From assembly GCA_003524435.1 (NCBI GenBank), contig DQHP01000040.1, forward strand, positions 51,503 to 115,502: a stretch of 64,000 bases of DNA, in the 5' to 3' direction. Within the stretch, counting starts at the first letter, position 1; every line of letters begins with the position of its first letter. Both the position numbers and the translations under genes were made by a program. Origin of the DNA: Microbacterium sp. Its GTDB lineage: Bacteria > Actinomycetota > Actinomycetes > Actinomycetales > Microbacteriaceae. Below, piece by piece: positions 9,683 through 18,835 of this stretch. Below the pieces are notes generated by a model, which saw only the letters and a list, made by a program, of their open reading frames with translations, was not told the DNA's origin and ran no database searches.

Positions 9683-11386
9683 ATGAAGCAGTACAAGCTG
9701 ATGGGGGCAGTCGCGTTTAGCGGTGCCCTCGCACTTGCCCTCGGAGGTTGCGCGGCCGACACCGGCGGCACCGACGGTGGCGACAAGGCACCCGTCGAGA
9801 CGAAGGCCTCTGACTACAACCCACAGGAGCGCGACGCGCTGCAGACGGGCGGTGAAGCCCGGTTCCCGATCAACGAGATCCCCGAGCAGCTCAACGCGTT
9901 CAACGGTGATGCGTCCGCAGACACTGCACGCGTCGCTGCGTGGTACACGCCGCAGATCATGCTGCAGAAGGACGACGGCACGCCGTATAAGAACGACGCG
10001 TACCTCGACGAGTGGGAGATCGAGACGGTCGACGGCAACACCCAGATCACCTTTACCTTCACGGATGAGGCGCACTGGAACGACGGTACAGACATGGACT
10101 GGACCGCCATTGACGCCACGTGGAAGGCCAACAACGGCACCAACGAGGAGTTCAACCCGAACGCCACTGACGGCTATAAGGACATCGTCTCCGTCGAGCA
10201 GGGTGACACGCCGAAGACGGCAATCGTCTCCTTCGACGGCGAGTTCGCCTGGCCGGAGATGCCGTTCCTCACGGGTATCATCCACCCCGCGCTGGCTGAC
10301 CCCGAGACGTTCAACACGGCCATGATCGACAACGCGCACCCAGAGTGGGGTGCCGGTCCGTACATGATCGACGAGTTCGACCCGAACACGGACTACATCT
10401 CGTACGTGCCGAACCCCGAGTGGTGGGGCAATGAGCCGCTGCTTGACAAGGTGTCCTTCCAGGGCATGGAGTCCTCAGCCGCGATGAACGCGTTCAAGGC
10501 TGACGAGATCGACTCGGTCGGTGTCGGTACCAAGGACCGCATGGAGCAGGTCAAGGACATGGAAGACATCACGATCTACCGTTCCACGCAGACCGCGAGC
10601 ACCCTGATCCAGGTTGACGCCGAGAAGCCGCAGTTCGAGGACGTCAAGGTTCGCGAGGCGTTCTTCAAGGCCATCAACATCGATCAGCAGAAGCAGATCG
10701 CCTGGAACGGCCTGGACTATGAAGAAGAGCCTGCTGGCTCGCTCACACTGTTCCCGTTCCAGCCTGGCTACAGTAACGCTCTGGCCGAGGCTGGCTGGGA
10801 GTTCAACCCGGACGACTCCAAGGCACTTCTTGAAGAGGCCGGCTGGGTTGAGGGCGAAGACGGCATCCGCGAGAAGGATGGCGAGAAGCTCTCGATCGTG
10901 TTCCCGGTGTGGAGCGATGACCCCACGCAGGAAGCGATCGCGAAGTCGCTGCAGGCGCAGATGAAGGACGTCGGAATCGACTTCCAGATTGACATCCGCC
11001 CGTCGACCGACTTCTCGGACGACTACAACTCGAAGAACTGGGACGTCTCGTCGCTGCGCTTCACCTCGTCTGACCCGTTCGGTGCGGCCTGGTTCTGCCA
11101 GCTGTACTGCATGGACATGGGCCTGAACCTCTCGGGTGTGCAGACACCTGAAATGGACCAGCGCATCCACGACGAGGTCGAGTCGCTTACGACCGCTGAA
11201 GAGCAGACGGCTGCGGCCATGAAGCTCGAGGCAGAGATCTTCCAGGACTGGGGCCTCATCCCGCTCTACAACGGTCCGTCGATCTCGGCCGTCAAGACCG
11301 GTCTCGCGAACCTCACCCCTGAGCCCTACGTGGGCCTGGACGGCTTCGGCGTCCAGCCGGTGGAGAACGTGGGCTGGGAGAAGTAA
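9683..11386 (+). CDS. ABC transporter substrate-binding lipoprotein, SBP family 5
   Basis: Extracellular receptor of the importer. The ATG at 9683 follows AAGGAG by five bases and gives a 567-residue precursor with a lipoprotein signal ending in LALGGC, so Cys23 would be lipidated. The mature part has the family 5 fold pattern: early GGEARFPINEIPEQLNAF, then WWGNEPLLDKV and the later LIPLYNGPSISAVK. It is acidic, as usual for secreted receptors. It is the last gene of the importer and is followed by a strong terminator. In-frame upstream starts back to 9602 lack a ribosome-binding site. Ligand not predictable from sequence. Confidence 0.94.
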   Translation: MKQYKLMGAVAFSGALALALGGCAADTGGTDGGDKAPVETKASDYNPQERDALQTGGEARFPINEIPEQLNAFNGDASADTARVAAWYTPQIMLQKDDGTPYKNDAYLDEWEIETVDGNTQITFTFTDEAHWNDGTDMDWTAIDATWKANNGTNEEFNPNATDGYKDIVSVEQGDTPKTAIVSFDGEFAWPEMPFLTGIIHPALADPETFNTAMIDNAHPEWGAGPYMIDEFDPNTDYISYVPNPEWWGNEPLLDKVSFQGMESSAAMNAFKADEIDSVGVGTKDRMEQVKDMEDITIYRSTQTASTLIQVDAEKPQFEDVKVREAFFKAINIDQQKQIAWNGLDYEEEPAGSLTLFPFQPGYSNALAEAGWEFNPDDSKALLEEAGWVEGEDGIREKDGEKLSIVFPVWSDDPTQEAIAKSLQAQMKDVGIDFQIDIRPSTDFSDDYNSKNWDVSSLRFTSSDPFGAAWFCQLYCMDMGLNLSGVQTPEMDQRIHDEVESLTTAEEQTAAAMKLEAEIFQDWGLIPLYNGPSISAVKTGLANLTPEPYVGLDGFGVQPVENVGWEK

Positions 11387-11404
11387 GTACTTCGTAACAC
11401 CCTG

Positions 11405-11440
11405 AGCGGGGTCGGTGGTTTATCCACCGGCCCCGCTTTT
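11405..11440 (+). terminator. Rho-independent terminator of the ABC importer operon
   Basis: A 14-bp stem (AGCGGGGTCGGTGG with CCACCGGCCCCGCT, one G-U pair), a 5-base TTTAT loop and a trailing TTTT. It begins 18 bp after the receptor gene stop. Confidence 0.9.
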
Positions 11441-11454
11441 CCTATGCTGGGAGT

Positions 11455-12189
11455 GTGAACATTCAGGTCGTCCTCGTCCACGGCATCCGTACCTCGCGCA
11501 CGATGTGGCGTGCGCAGGTAGCCCATCTCACTGAACGAGACGTACCGGTCACGGCGGTCGACCTCCCCGGTCACGGGTCGAGGATGCTCGAGCCGTTCAC
11601 TCTGGAAACTGCGATGGCAACGATTGATGATGCCGTTCAGGATGCCGCGACCAGGGGTCCTGTGCTGCTCGTCGGGCATTCGATGGGCGGACTGTTATCG
11701 GTCGCTTACGCCGGTGCCGCAGCTGCCCCGCCGGTGGCCGGCTTCATCGGGGCATCCTGCACGGCGCTCCCCCGCGGCGCGGCACTCGCGAGCTACCGGT
11801 TTGCCGCTCGCACATTTAATTCGCTACCTGATCAGGGTCAGTGGCTCACGAAACAGGTTCTCGCTGCGACGTTGCCTGATGAGACTCGAGCAGATTTCGC
11901 CGCGGGCGGTTATGCCTTCGATGCCCAGGACGTCGCCCTTGCGAGCCTCACTGGGCTTGACCTGCTCGCCGATGTCCGCCGACTCACGATGCCGCTGTGG
12001 TGGGTCAACGGGCAGTTCGATCAATTGCGCACGCACGAACGGGTCTTTCAGCGGCTGACACCGCATTCAGAATTGCTCGTCGTCCCTCGCACCTCACACC
12101 TCATCACCGCGATGCGCCCGCGGGTGTTCAACGCGCTGCTTGATGTGGCTGTGGCGACGCTTGCGCAGGACGCACCGCAAGCGTCATAA
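11455..12189 (+). CDS. Alpha/beta hydrolase
   Basis: Serine hydrolase of the alpha/beta fold, 244 residues. The oxyanion region is VLVHGIRTSRTMW near the N-terminus, the nucleophile elbow is GHSMGG, and the expected late Asp and His are in WWVNGQFDQLR and TSHLITA. The GTG at 11455 directly opens MNIQVVLVHG. There is no signal peptide, so it is cytoplasmic. Substrate unknown; esterase or thioesterase-like activities are typical. Its 3' end overlaps the convergent MFS gene by 62 bp. Expression probably relies on its own promoter, because it sits right after a terminator. Confidence 0.88.
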   Translation: MNIQVVLVHGIRTSRTMWRAQVAHLTERDVPVTAVDLPGHGSRMLEPFTLETAMATIDDAVQDAATRGPVLLVGHSMGGLLSVAYAGAAAAPPVAGFIGASCTALPRGAALASYRFAARTFNSLPDQGQWLTKQVLAATLPDETRADFAAGGYAFDAQDVALASLTGLDLLADVRRLTMPLWWVNGQFDQLRTHERVFQRLTPHSELLVVPRTSHLITAMRPRVFNALLDVAVATLAQDAPQAS

Positions 12190-13390
12190 CGGCCCCAATC
12201 GCGGAGAGGATGCCGGCGGCAAGGAACAGCAGCCAGAATCCGCCGACGATTGCCACCAGGCCAGCGCCAATGAGTGGTCCGAGAAGCTGGCCGAGATTCG
12301 CGGAGACGTTCACGATTCCGAGGTCGCGGGCGTGATGCTCGGGCCGCGGCAAAAGATCCGTCGCGAGCGCCAGGCTCACCGCCATGTACGCCCCATAACC
12401 GACCCCCATGATGCCTGCGGCGATCGCGGTGCCGAGGAACGTCGGCGAGATAAGGATGATGACGGCGGATGCTGCCTGCACGAGAGCTGCGATCATGACG
12501 ATCGATGTACGGCGTCCAGTGCGATCAGAAATACTCCCCGCCACCAGAGATGCCGCCACAACGAAAACTGTATAGATCACAATCAGGACCAGCAGATCAT
12601 CCTCCGCGCTGGCGGCGGGTGAGCCGACGCCGTAGAGCAAGAAGAACAGCAGCAGGGCAGTACCGAGAGCGTTGCCGATGTTCACAGTCAGCCTGCTGAG
12701 CAGCACCCAGAGAAAACTGCGGTCCTGAAGCGCACCGAGCCGCTCTCTCCACGCGGGCTTCGTCACCGGGCGCGTCCACGTCGCAAGCGGATCTGGCAAC
12801 AGCACCGCGGTGCCGACACCTACGACGAGGATGAAGCCCGCCAGCGCGACATAGCTCGCACCGATGCCAAGGCCGAGCAGCACGACGGCGCCCACACCCA
12901 CCACAATGCCCACTGCTTGTGCAGAGCTTACGACGGCAGATGCTGTCCCGCGCTGCGCGAACACCTGATCAGCGATCATGGCCGTTAGTGCGGCTGAGAC
13001 GACAGCGATTCCGATGGAGACACCCACCCAAGCTGCTCCCACGCTCAACGGTTCGCTCGCGCTTCCGGTCAGCAACAGAGAGACCGCGGTGAGCAGCGAG
13101 CCGCCGATTGCCCAGGGGCGCCGTCTGCCCCAACGTGATGATGTGCGGTCAGAGAGCATGCCTGCCAAGGGACCAGCGATTACGCCGGCAATGCCGCCAA
13201 TGGACAGGATGAGTCCCGACCAAATTACTCCGGTAATCCAGTCGCTCTTTCCGCCCGGAGTGTCCAGTTGCAACGGAAGCAACAGCTGTACCGGGGTGAG
13301 CTGCACCGTCCAAATCGCTAGCCAGGCGAGGGCAAAAAGCGTCAGCCATCCGGCTCCCACGCGTCCGCCCGTATCTTGCGATTGAGTCAT
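12128..13390 (-). CDS. MFS transporter
   Basis: Twelve-helix major facilitator, 420 residues from ATG 13390. The loop 2-3 signature is GMLSDRTSSRWGRRRPW, and a related copy in the second half reads GSISDRTGRRTS. The ATG overlaps the stop of the GH1 beta-glucosidase (ATGA), so the two are translated together. This suggests uptake of a beta-glucoside or export of a product of its hydrolysis. The Arg-rich RRRPW motif resembles sugar/cation symporter-like MFS proteins. Upstream in-frame codons to 13423 lie inside the beta-glucosidase gene and were not used. Confidence 0.88.
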   Translation of the reverse strand: MTQSQDTGGRVGAGWLTLFALAWLAIWTVQLTPVQLLLPLQLDTPGGKSDWITGVIWSGLILSIGGIAGVIAGPLAGMLSDRTSSRWGRRRPWAIGGSLLTAVSLLLTGSASEPLSVGAAWVGVSIGIAVVSAALTAMIADQVFAQRGTASAVVSSAQAVGIVVGVGAVVLLGLGIGASYVALAGFILVVGVGTAVLLPDPLATWTRPVTKPAWRERLGALQDRSFLWVLLSRLTVNIGNALGTALLLFFLLYGVGSPAASAEDDLLVLIVIYTVFVVAASLVAGSISDRTGRRTSIVMIAALVQAASAVIILISPTFLGTAIAAGIMGVGYGAYMAVSLALATDLLPRPEHHARDLGIVNVSANLGQLLGPLIGAGLVAIVGGFWLLFLAAGILSAIGAVMTLAVRPAQASPQPHQAAR

Positions 13391-14739
13391 GATCGTGCCG
13401 CCGCGATGAGGTCTCGGTACCACTCGAACGAAGCTTTCGGCGTGCGCAGTGACGTCTCATGGTCGACATGCACGAGCCCGAATCGCTGGGTAAAACCATC
13501 CGCCCACTCGAAGTTGTCGATCAGGCTCCATACGGTGTACTCATCGACTCTGACGCCCTTGTCCACAGCGTCCGCAACCGCCGCAATATGACCCGCAAGA
13601 TACGCGATGCGCTCGCGATCATCGAGAGGCCCCTCCACCCGGTCTGGTTCAGGAAAAGACGCACCGTTCTCGCCGAGAATGATCGGCGGAAGGTGATCGC
13701 CGTATCTGTCTTTCGCGTCCTGCAGGAAGGCGGTCAAGGCGGACGGCTGGATCGGCCAGAGGTCACCGAAACCAGTGTGCTCGACGTCGGGTGTCGGCAC
13801 CTGAAGGAAGGGAACTGGCGAGCCCTCCGGTGCGGCGGCGATCGTTGTGGGGTTGTAGAAATTCACTCCGTAGAAGTCGGATGCTGCCGAGATCACGCCC
13901 ATGTCTCCGTCCTGTACCGGCAGTTCGACTCCCAGCGCACTGAGGTCTGGATACGCACCAATGAGCACAGGGTCCGCAAAGAGGCGATTATGGATGAGGT
14001 CGTAGATGTATGCGGCCGTCTGATCAGCCTCGCTGCCGCTCGCGGGCAATACCCAGGTGTGATTATTCGCGATTCCCACTGTCTCCGCGCCGTGTCCGCG
14101 CAGGACAGCCGCTGCTCGGCCATGGGCGAGCAGTTGGTGATGCACGGCCGGCAACGAGTCGAACAGAAGTTGCCGCCCTGGGGCGAGCTCACCGATGGCG
14201 TAGCCCTGTAGCACCGTCGACACCGGCTCGTTGATCGTGTACCAGTGGCGTACCCGGTCCCCGAGCGCCTCGGCAACGATCTCTGTGTACGCAGCGAATC
14301 TGTCAACGGTCTCGCGCGCCAGCCAACCACCGGCTGCTTCGAGGGTGGAAGGCAGATCCCAGTGGTAGAGCGTCGGGAAAGGCGTGATCCCGACCGCAAG
14401 GAGATCATCGACAAGCCGATCGTAGAAGGCAAGGCCCTCGCGATTCGGCCCTCCTTTGCCGTCGGGTTGCACGCGCACCCACGAAATCGAGAAGCGGTAG
14501 CGATCGACCCCGAGCCGTTGGAGGAGCGCGACATCCTCGGAGCTGCGGTGATAGCTGTCCGGTCCCGGCTCTGCCGTCGATTCGTCTTTTATGCGCCCGG
14601 GGGTGTCAACGAAATCGTCCCAGATTGATCGGCCGCGACCTCCTGCGGATCGCGCACCCTCTATCTGAAAGGCCGCTGTCGCCGCCGACCACCGCATACC
14701 GGGTGGGACAGCAAGTGGGCCGGTCGCGGCATCCGTCAT
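13387..14739 (-). CDS. Glycoside hydrolase family 1 beta-glucosidase
   Basis: Retaining beta-glycosidase, 450 residues. The acid/base Glu is in YTINEP, the nucleophile Glu in ILGENG, and [23 protein letters not shown] is the C-terminal substrate-binding block. There is no secretion signal, so it acts on imported disaccharides or glucosides in the cytoplasm. The start codon is preceded by AAGGAG. It is translationally coupled to the MFS gene that follows. No LacI-type regulator is adjacent, so regulation cannot be inferred here. Confidence 0.94.
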   Translation of the reverse strand: MTDAATGPLAVPPGMRWSAATAAFQIEGARSAGGRGRSIWDDFVDTPGRIKDESTAEPGPDSYHRSSEDVALLQRLGVDRYRFSISWVRVQPDGKGGPNREGLAFYDRLVDDLLAVGITPFPTLYHWDLPSTLEAAGGWLARETVDRFAAYTEIVAEALGDRVRHWYTINEPVSTVLQGYAIGELAPGRQLLFDSLPAVHHQLLAHGRAAAVLRGHGAETVGIANNHTWVLPASGSEADQTAAYIYDLIHNRLFADPVLIGAYPDLSALGVELPVQDGDMGVISAASDFYGVNFYNPTTIAAAPEGSPVPFLQVPTPDVEHTGFGDLWPIQPSALTAFLQDAKDRYGDHLPPIILGENGASFPEPDRVEGPLDDRERIAYLAGHIAAVADAVDKGVRVDEYTVWSLIDNFEWADGFTQRFGLVHVDHETSLRTPKASFEWYRDLIAAARS

Positions 14740-14937
14740 CGCACGCTCCTTCGCGTCGGGTGCGCCCAGCTTGCCCCATCACTGCGACGCCGCGCCAGCG
14801 GCGCGCAAGAGCTACTGCATAAACCTGGTAGAGTTGGTTCTTGGCTTGCGTGTGGGTTTATCCCTCACGAACGTCGAATAGCAGCCCTCTTCTGCTGTCG
14901 GCATATCCCATCCATCCCTGAACGAAAGTTTCCACGC

Positions 14938-15198
14938 GTGGCAAACATCAAGTCGCAGATCAAGCGCAACAAGACCAACGAGAAGGCTCAGGCGCGCAAC
15001 AAGACCGTCAAAAGCGAGCTGAAGACCGTCGTCCGCAGCACCCGCGAGGCTATCGCCACCGGCGACAAGGCTGCCGCTGCAGCAACGCTGAAGGTCGCGT
15101 CGAAGAAGCTCGACAAGGCCGTCAGCAAGGGCGTTCTCCACGAGAACCAGGCTGCGAACCGCAAGTCCTCGCTCGCGAAGCAGGTCGCTGCTCTCTGA
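14938..15198 (+). CDS. rpsT: 30S ribosomal protein S20
   Basis: Small-subunit protein that binds 16S rRNA early in assembly. The 86-residue product opens with [20 protein letters not shown], the standard S20 start, and is Lys/Ala-rich throughout. It starts at GTG 14938 and has no strong Shine-Dalgarno sequence. A possible -10 element (TAGAGT) lies near 14830, leaving a leader of about 100 bases; S20 is autoregulated in other bacteria. Divergent from GH1, convergent with holA, and followed by a clear terminator. Confidence 0.97.
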   Translation: MANIKSQIKRNKTNEKAQARNKTVKSELKTVVRSTREAIATGDKAAAAATLKVASKKLDKAVSKGVLHENQAANRKSSLAKQVAAL

Positions 15199-15212
15199 GC
15201 TGAAGATTTCTA

Positions 15213-15244
15213 AAGCCCGTCCCGTTCGCGGGGCGGGCTTTCTT
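15213..15244 (+). terminator. rpsT terminator
   Basis: A 12-bp stem AAGCCCGTCCCG / CGGGGCGGGCTT with a TTCG tetraloop and one G-U pair, followed by TCTTCG. It begins 14 bp after the rpsT stop. Confidence 0.9.
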
Positions 15245-15281
15245 CGTTGGTGCCCGTGGCAGTACTCCCGCATCACCGGTG

Positions 15282-15320
15282 CCGCTGCAGTCACCATCGC
15301 CATCGCCATCACCATCGCCA
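15282..15320. repeat. Imperfect hexanucleotide repeat, CATCGC/CATCAC
   Basis: About five tandem CATCGC-like units in the rpsT/holA gap, just before the folded element at 15322. Short and imperfect; it may be slippage-prone. No coding role seen. Confidence 0.6.
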
Positions 15321-15321
15321 C

Positions 15322-15406
15322 GTACACCTGTAGGTCGAAATCTACGGACGTATGCCGAAACTCCGTGGGGTGGTCCCCGTTCGTACCTTTCGGCAGACAT
15401 GTGTAC
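15322..15406. other. Nested inverted-repeat element, candidate structured RNA
   Basis: Four stems nest within 85 bp. The outer GTACAC (15322-15327) pairs with GTGTAC (15401-15406). Inside are a GTAG-N8-CTAC hairpin (15330-15345) and a perfect 8-bp stem TGCCGAAA / TTTCGGCA (15353-15360 with 15388-15395) that encloses GGGG-TGGT-CCCC. The rest of the 262-bp rpsT/holA gap shows no gene. The strand is undetermined because the structure is symmetric. It matches no RNA family I recognise. Confidence 0.5.
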
Positions 15407-15460
15407 TCCGAGACGGGCGTGAGCAGGACGGCGCACTTACCGAAGCGCCAGGCGAACGTG

Positions 15461-16498
15461 CTACTCGCCGAACGGGGCACGCGTGGCGATGACGGTCACC
15501 ATACGCTCCAGCGCAAAGATGGGGTCGCGCGCAGCACCCTTGACCTCGGCATCCGCCCTGGCAGTGGCCTGGATCGCGAGGCCGAGAGAACGTTCGTTCC
15601 AGCCGTTCAGATCGCGCCGTGCGCGGTCGACCTGCCAGTCCTTCATACCGAGGCGCTGGGCCAGGCTTTTGCTCGGCTCCCGCTGGCCAGCAACGCGCGC
15701 CATTGTTCGCAACTTCATCGCGAACGCTGCCACCATCGGCACGGGATCAGCACCAGAGTCGAGTGCGTGGCGTAGCGCGATGAGCGCCTCGCCGTAGCGA
15801 CCGGCAATCGCGGTGTCAGCCACGACGAAAGCGGAAACTTCGACCCTACCGCCGTAGTACTTCGTGACCGCGTCTTCGGTGACGTCGCCCTCGACATCGC
15901 GGATCAGCTGCTGGCACGCGGCGGAGAGCTCAGTGAGGTCGTCGGCGAAAGCGGAGACTAGGGCGCGCAGTGCCTGCGGGGCGATGCGCTTGCGGGCCGC
16001 GGTGAACTCTCCCGCAGCGAAATCAACCCGGTCTGAGTCGCGCTTGATAGTAGGGCAAGCGATCTCGATACCGCCGCCAGTTCCTCCGCGCAGCGCGTCA
16101 AGGAGTTTCTTGCCGCGCACGCTCGCGCCTGTGTGGCGCAGCACGACGGTGGCACCTTCTTGCGGTTGCTCGAGGTAAGAAACCGCCTCTTTCAAAAATG
16201 CGTCAGTACATTTCTCAACGCCGGACGCTCGCACGAGCCGCGGCTCGCCGAACAACGACGGTGAGGTCATCGACAGCAGAGTTCCTGGCGCGTAGTCGTC
16301 AGCGCGCACATCGCTGATCTCGAGTGCCGGATCTTCTGCACGCAGATAATCGCGGACGCCAGCGATCGCCCGCTCTGCGCATACCTCTTCGGGCCCGAAG
16401 ACCAGGACGACGGGAGCAGGTCGAGGCTCTCGCCAGGAGACCTGCGGAATCTTCGTTGCTTTCGCGCCGCCACGGGCTGAGGAACGAGGAGCGGCCAT
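15461..16498 (-). CDS. holA: DNA polymerase III subunit delta
   Basis: Clamp-loader subunit that opens the sliding clamp ring. At 345 residues it has the HolA layout: an N-terminal P-loop-like fold without a true Walker motif (VVLVFGPEEVCAERA), a DDL(T)ELS helical motif mid-protein and a C-terminal helical collar ending in ALERMVTVIATRAPF. It follows comEC by nine bases, the common actinobacterial comEA-comEC-holA order, so it is probably in the same transcript. Normal length, no defect. Confidence 0.94.
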   Translation of the reverse strand: MAAPRSSARGGAKATKIPQVSWREPRPAPVVLVFGPEEVCAERAIAGVRDYLRAEDPALEISDVRADDYAPGTLLSMTSPSLFGEPRLVRASGVEKCTDAFLKEAVSYLEQPQEGATVVLRHTGASVRGKKLLDALRGGTGGGIEIACPTIKRDSDRVDFAAGEFTAARKRIAPQALRALVSAFADDLTELSAACQQLIRDVEGDVTEDAVTKYYGGRVEVSAFVVADTAIAGRYGEALIALRHALDSGADPVPMVAAFAMKLRTMARVAGQREPSKSLAQRLGMKDWQVDRARRDLNGWNERSLGLAIQATARADAEVKGAARDPIFALERMVTVIATRAPFGE

Positions 16499-16507
16499 GA
16501 GACGAGC

Positions 16508-18835
16508 CTACCCGGGGTCATCGACATCAGCCGTGCTTCCAGGATCCTCTGCGCGCTCCGTCCACACCGTCAATTTGCCATCAGCCGCACCAATAAGAAT
16601 TCTGCCCTGCAAGTCGGTGCGCAGCGATTGGGCCCCGGCTGCTTCCAGCAGCGCTAGCGTGTCTGTTCGTGGATGACCGTAGTCGTTGTCCACTCCAGCG
16701 CTAAAAACCGCTACAGCGGGCTGCAATCGCTCATAGAGACCCGGATCCTGATCGGCACTGCCGTGGTGAGCGACTTTCACAACCGCGTACGTTCCCTGCA
16801 ACTGTGCACTCAGCATCCGCTGTGGGACTTCGGAAAGATCTCCGAGAAAAAGCGAACGTGGCACTTCTCCCCCGGCGAATTCCACCACGACGCTCGCGTC
16901 GTTACCCGCAGGGAAAGCCGCCGAGTCCTTACGCGGCCACAGCACATCCCAGGCCGCCGAGCCCAGCATCCCGTGCAGGCCTGTTGATGCGAGCGAAAGA
17001 CTTGCACCTTCGGTGGCCAATGCGTCCAGCAGCCGCTGATCCTCCGGTGTGTCAACGGGGCCGTGCAGCACCGCATCGACGCGGCCAATGATCGCGGGTA
17101 CCGCCCCCACGTGATCTGCATCGAAGTGCGTGAGAACCAGCATGGTGATGCGATCAATCGAGAGCGAATTTAAGCAACTGGTGAGCAGGTCAGGGTCTAT
17201 TCCCGTGTCGATCAGCGCTATCTGGCCTTCTGAGCGCACGACGAGCGCATCGCCCTGTCCGACATCGCATGCCGCGATTGACCAGCCCTCTGGCACGGTC
17301 ATGACCGCCAGCGGGCCCGCCAGTAGCGCTCGTGCCCCTGTCAACGCCACGGCGACGAGCAGCACGATCACCGATCCGATTCGCACCCAACGGTTGTGCA
17401 CCCGCGTCGTTCCGCACAGCACAACGCCAAGTGCGACGCTCAGTACTGCGACCAACACGGCCATACCGATTCCAGGAACGACGAGGATCTGCGCACCGGG
17501 CAGGTCCGCCGTTATCGTCGCCGTCGTCGAAATCCATGCGGCAGGCAGCCAAGCGGATGCCGCGAGCAAATCTGCCAGCGCAGGAATGGGTGCGGCCAGA
17601 CACGCCAGCAACCCGATCACCGTGGCAATAGGCGCCGCAGGAGCAGCCAGAATGTTCGCAGCAACTCCGATGAGCGACTGCTGTTCTGAGAACAGCGCGA
17701 TGATCGGACCACACCCCAACTGAGCGGCGAGCGGGATCGCAAGTGCGAGCGCCAATGGCAGCGGCATCCATCGCTCAAGCCCGCGGGTGAGGGGCGGAGC
17801 CAGCACAATCAGCGCCCCTGTGGCCGCCGCAGACAGCGCAAAGCCAGGCGTCGCCGCAAGCCACGGATCCGCGACGAGAATGCCGACCACCGCGAGACAC
17901 AGCACCCCCACTCCCGCACTGGGCCGGCCGCACATCAGAGTCAACATCGCCAGCCCTGCCATCGTTGCCGCGCGGATTACGCTCGGCTCGGGTGTGACCA
18001 GCACGACGAAGGCCGCAAGTGCCGTCATTGCGAGAGTTATTCTCAGCATCCGACCTCCGCCGCACAGCGCCACCAGCCAGAACACCGCGCCGACGACGAT
18101 GGCGCAGTTCGCTCCGGAGACCGCAGTGAGGTGGCTGAGTCCCGACGTCAGCATCGCCGCATTGAGCTCTTCCGATACAGCCCGCGTGTCGCCGACAGCG
18201 AGTCCTGGCAGCAGCCCGGCTCCCGGTTCCGGCAGCCCTGTCGCGCGCTTCACGAACTCTTCTCTCGTGTGCGCGGCAACGCCGAAGACGCCCTGCGCCG
18301 GGATCACAACCTCGACGTTGTTTCCGAACAAGACGAGCGCTGCGCGTTCGCCAGGGTCCGTCACGCTGGTCTGGCCCGTCACCCGGATGATCGCTCCTAG
18401 ATCGAGGCCCGGTATCCGCTCCGTGCCGACGCGCATCGGCACGGCAAGAGGCTCAGAAGCGCCGGATGCTCCCACCGCACGCGTCTGCACGTCAAACCAC
18501 AACCGACCGTCGCTGCCGGTCGATGCTGAGGATGCCACCTCCCCCAGCACCTCGACGACGCGTCCGTCCCACTCGGCGGCCGCGTCGCGCTGCGGAATCG
18601 AGAAACCCGCCGTCATCGCTGTTGCCACCGCAGCCAGAGCAATGACGACAAGAAGCCCGCCGCGACGGCGCCTTTTGGACTGCACGATTAGCGCGAGGAT
18701 TCCCAGCCCCACGGCAACGCCGATCGCAACGATCCACCAGGCGATTGCAGGGAAGAACACACAACCGAGCGCTGTGCCCCACACCGTCAGCGCCAGCGGG
18801 ACGAGTCTCAGATCACGTACCCGTGTGCTGTTCAT
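16508..18835 (-). CDS. comEC: ComEC/Rec2 family DNA-uptake channel
   Basis: Polytopic membrane protein that passes single-stranded DNA across the membrane in competent bacteria. About 775 residues. N-terminal helices and an OB-like domain precede the competence domain (SGLSHLTAVSGANCAIV). A C-terminal metallo-beta-lactamase-like domain has LTHFDADHVG and VKVAHHGSADQD, so the metal ligands look intact. The ATG at 18835 overlaps the comEA stop by one base, with GTG 18838 as the alternative. Presence with comEA suggests DNA uptake capacity; type IV pilus genes are not in this window. Confidence 0.93.
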   Translation of the reverse strand: MNSTRVRDLRLVPLALTVWGTALGCVFFPAIAWWIVAIGVAVGLGILALIVQSKRRRRGGLLVVIALAAVATAMTAGFSIPQRDAAAEWDGRVVEVLGEVASSASTGSDGRLWFDVQTRAVGASGASEPLAVPMRVGTERIPGLDLGAIIRVTGQTSVTDPGERAALVLFGNNVEVVIPAQGVFGVAAHTREEFVKRATGLPEPGAGLLPGLAVGDTRAVSEELNAAMLTSGLSHLTAVSGANCAIVVGAVFWLVALCGGGRMLRITLAMTALAAFVVLVTPEPSVIRAATMAGLAMLTLMCGRPSAGVGVLCLAVVGILVADPWLAATPGFALSAAATGALIVLAPPLTRGLERWMPLPLALALAIPLAAQLGCGPIIALFSEQQSLIGVAANILAAPAAPIATVIGLLACLAAPIPALADLLAASAWLPAAWISTTATITADLPGAQILVVPGIGMAVLVAVLSVALGVVLCGTTRVHNRWVRIGSVIVLLVAVALTGARALLAGPLAVMTVPEGWSIAACDVGQGDALVVRSEGQIALIDTGIDPDLLTSCLNSLSIDRITMLVLTHFDADHVGAVPAIIGRVDAVLHGPVDTPEDQRLLDALATEGASLSLASTGLHGMLGSAAWDVLWPRKDSAAFPAGNDASVVVEFAGGEVPRSLFLGDLSEVPQRMLSAQLQGTYAVVKVAHHGSADQDPGLYERLQPAVAVFSAGVDNDYGHPRTDTLALLEAAGAQSLRTDLQGRILIGAADGKLTVWTERAEDPGSTADVDDPG

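Noticed and set aside
14812..15480. 222-codon minus-strand frame over rpsT
   Set aside because: Covers the conserved S20 gene and its terminator; product has no recognisable domain.
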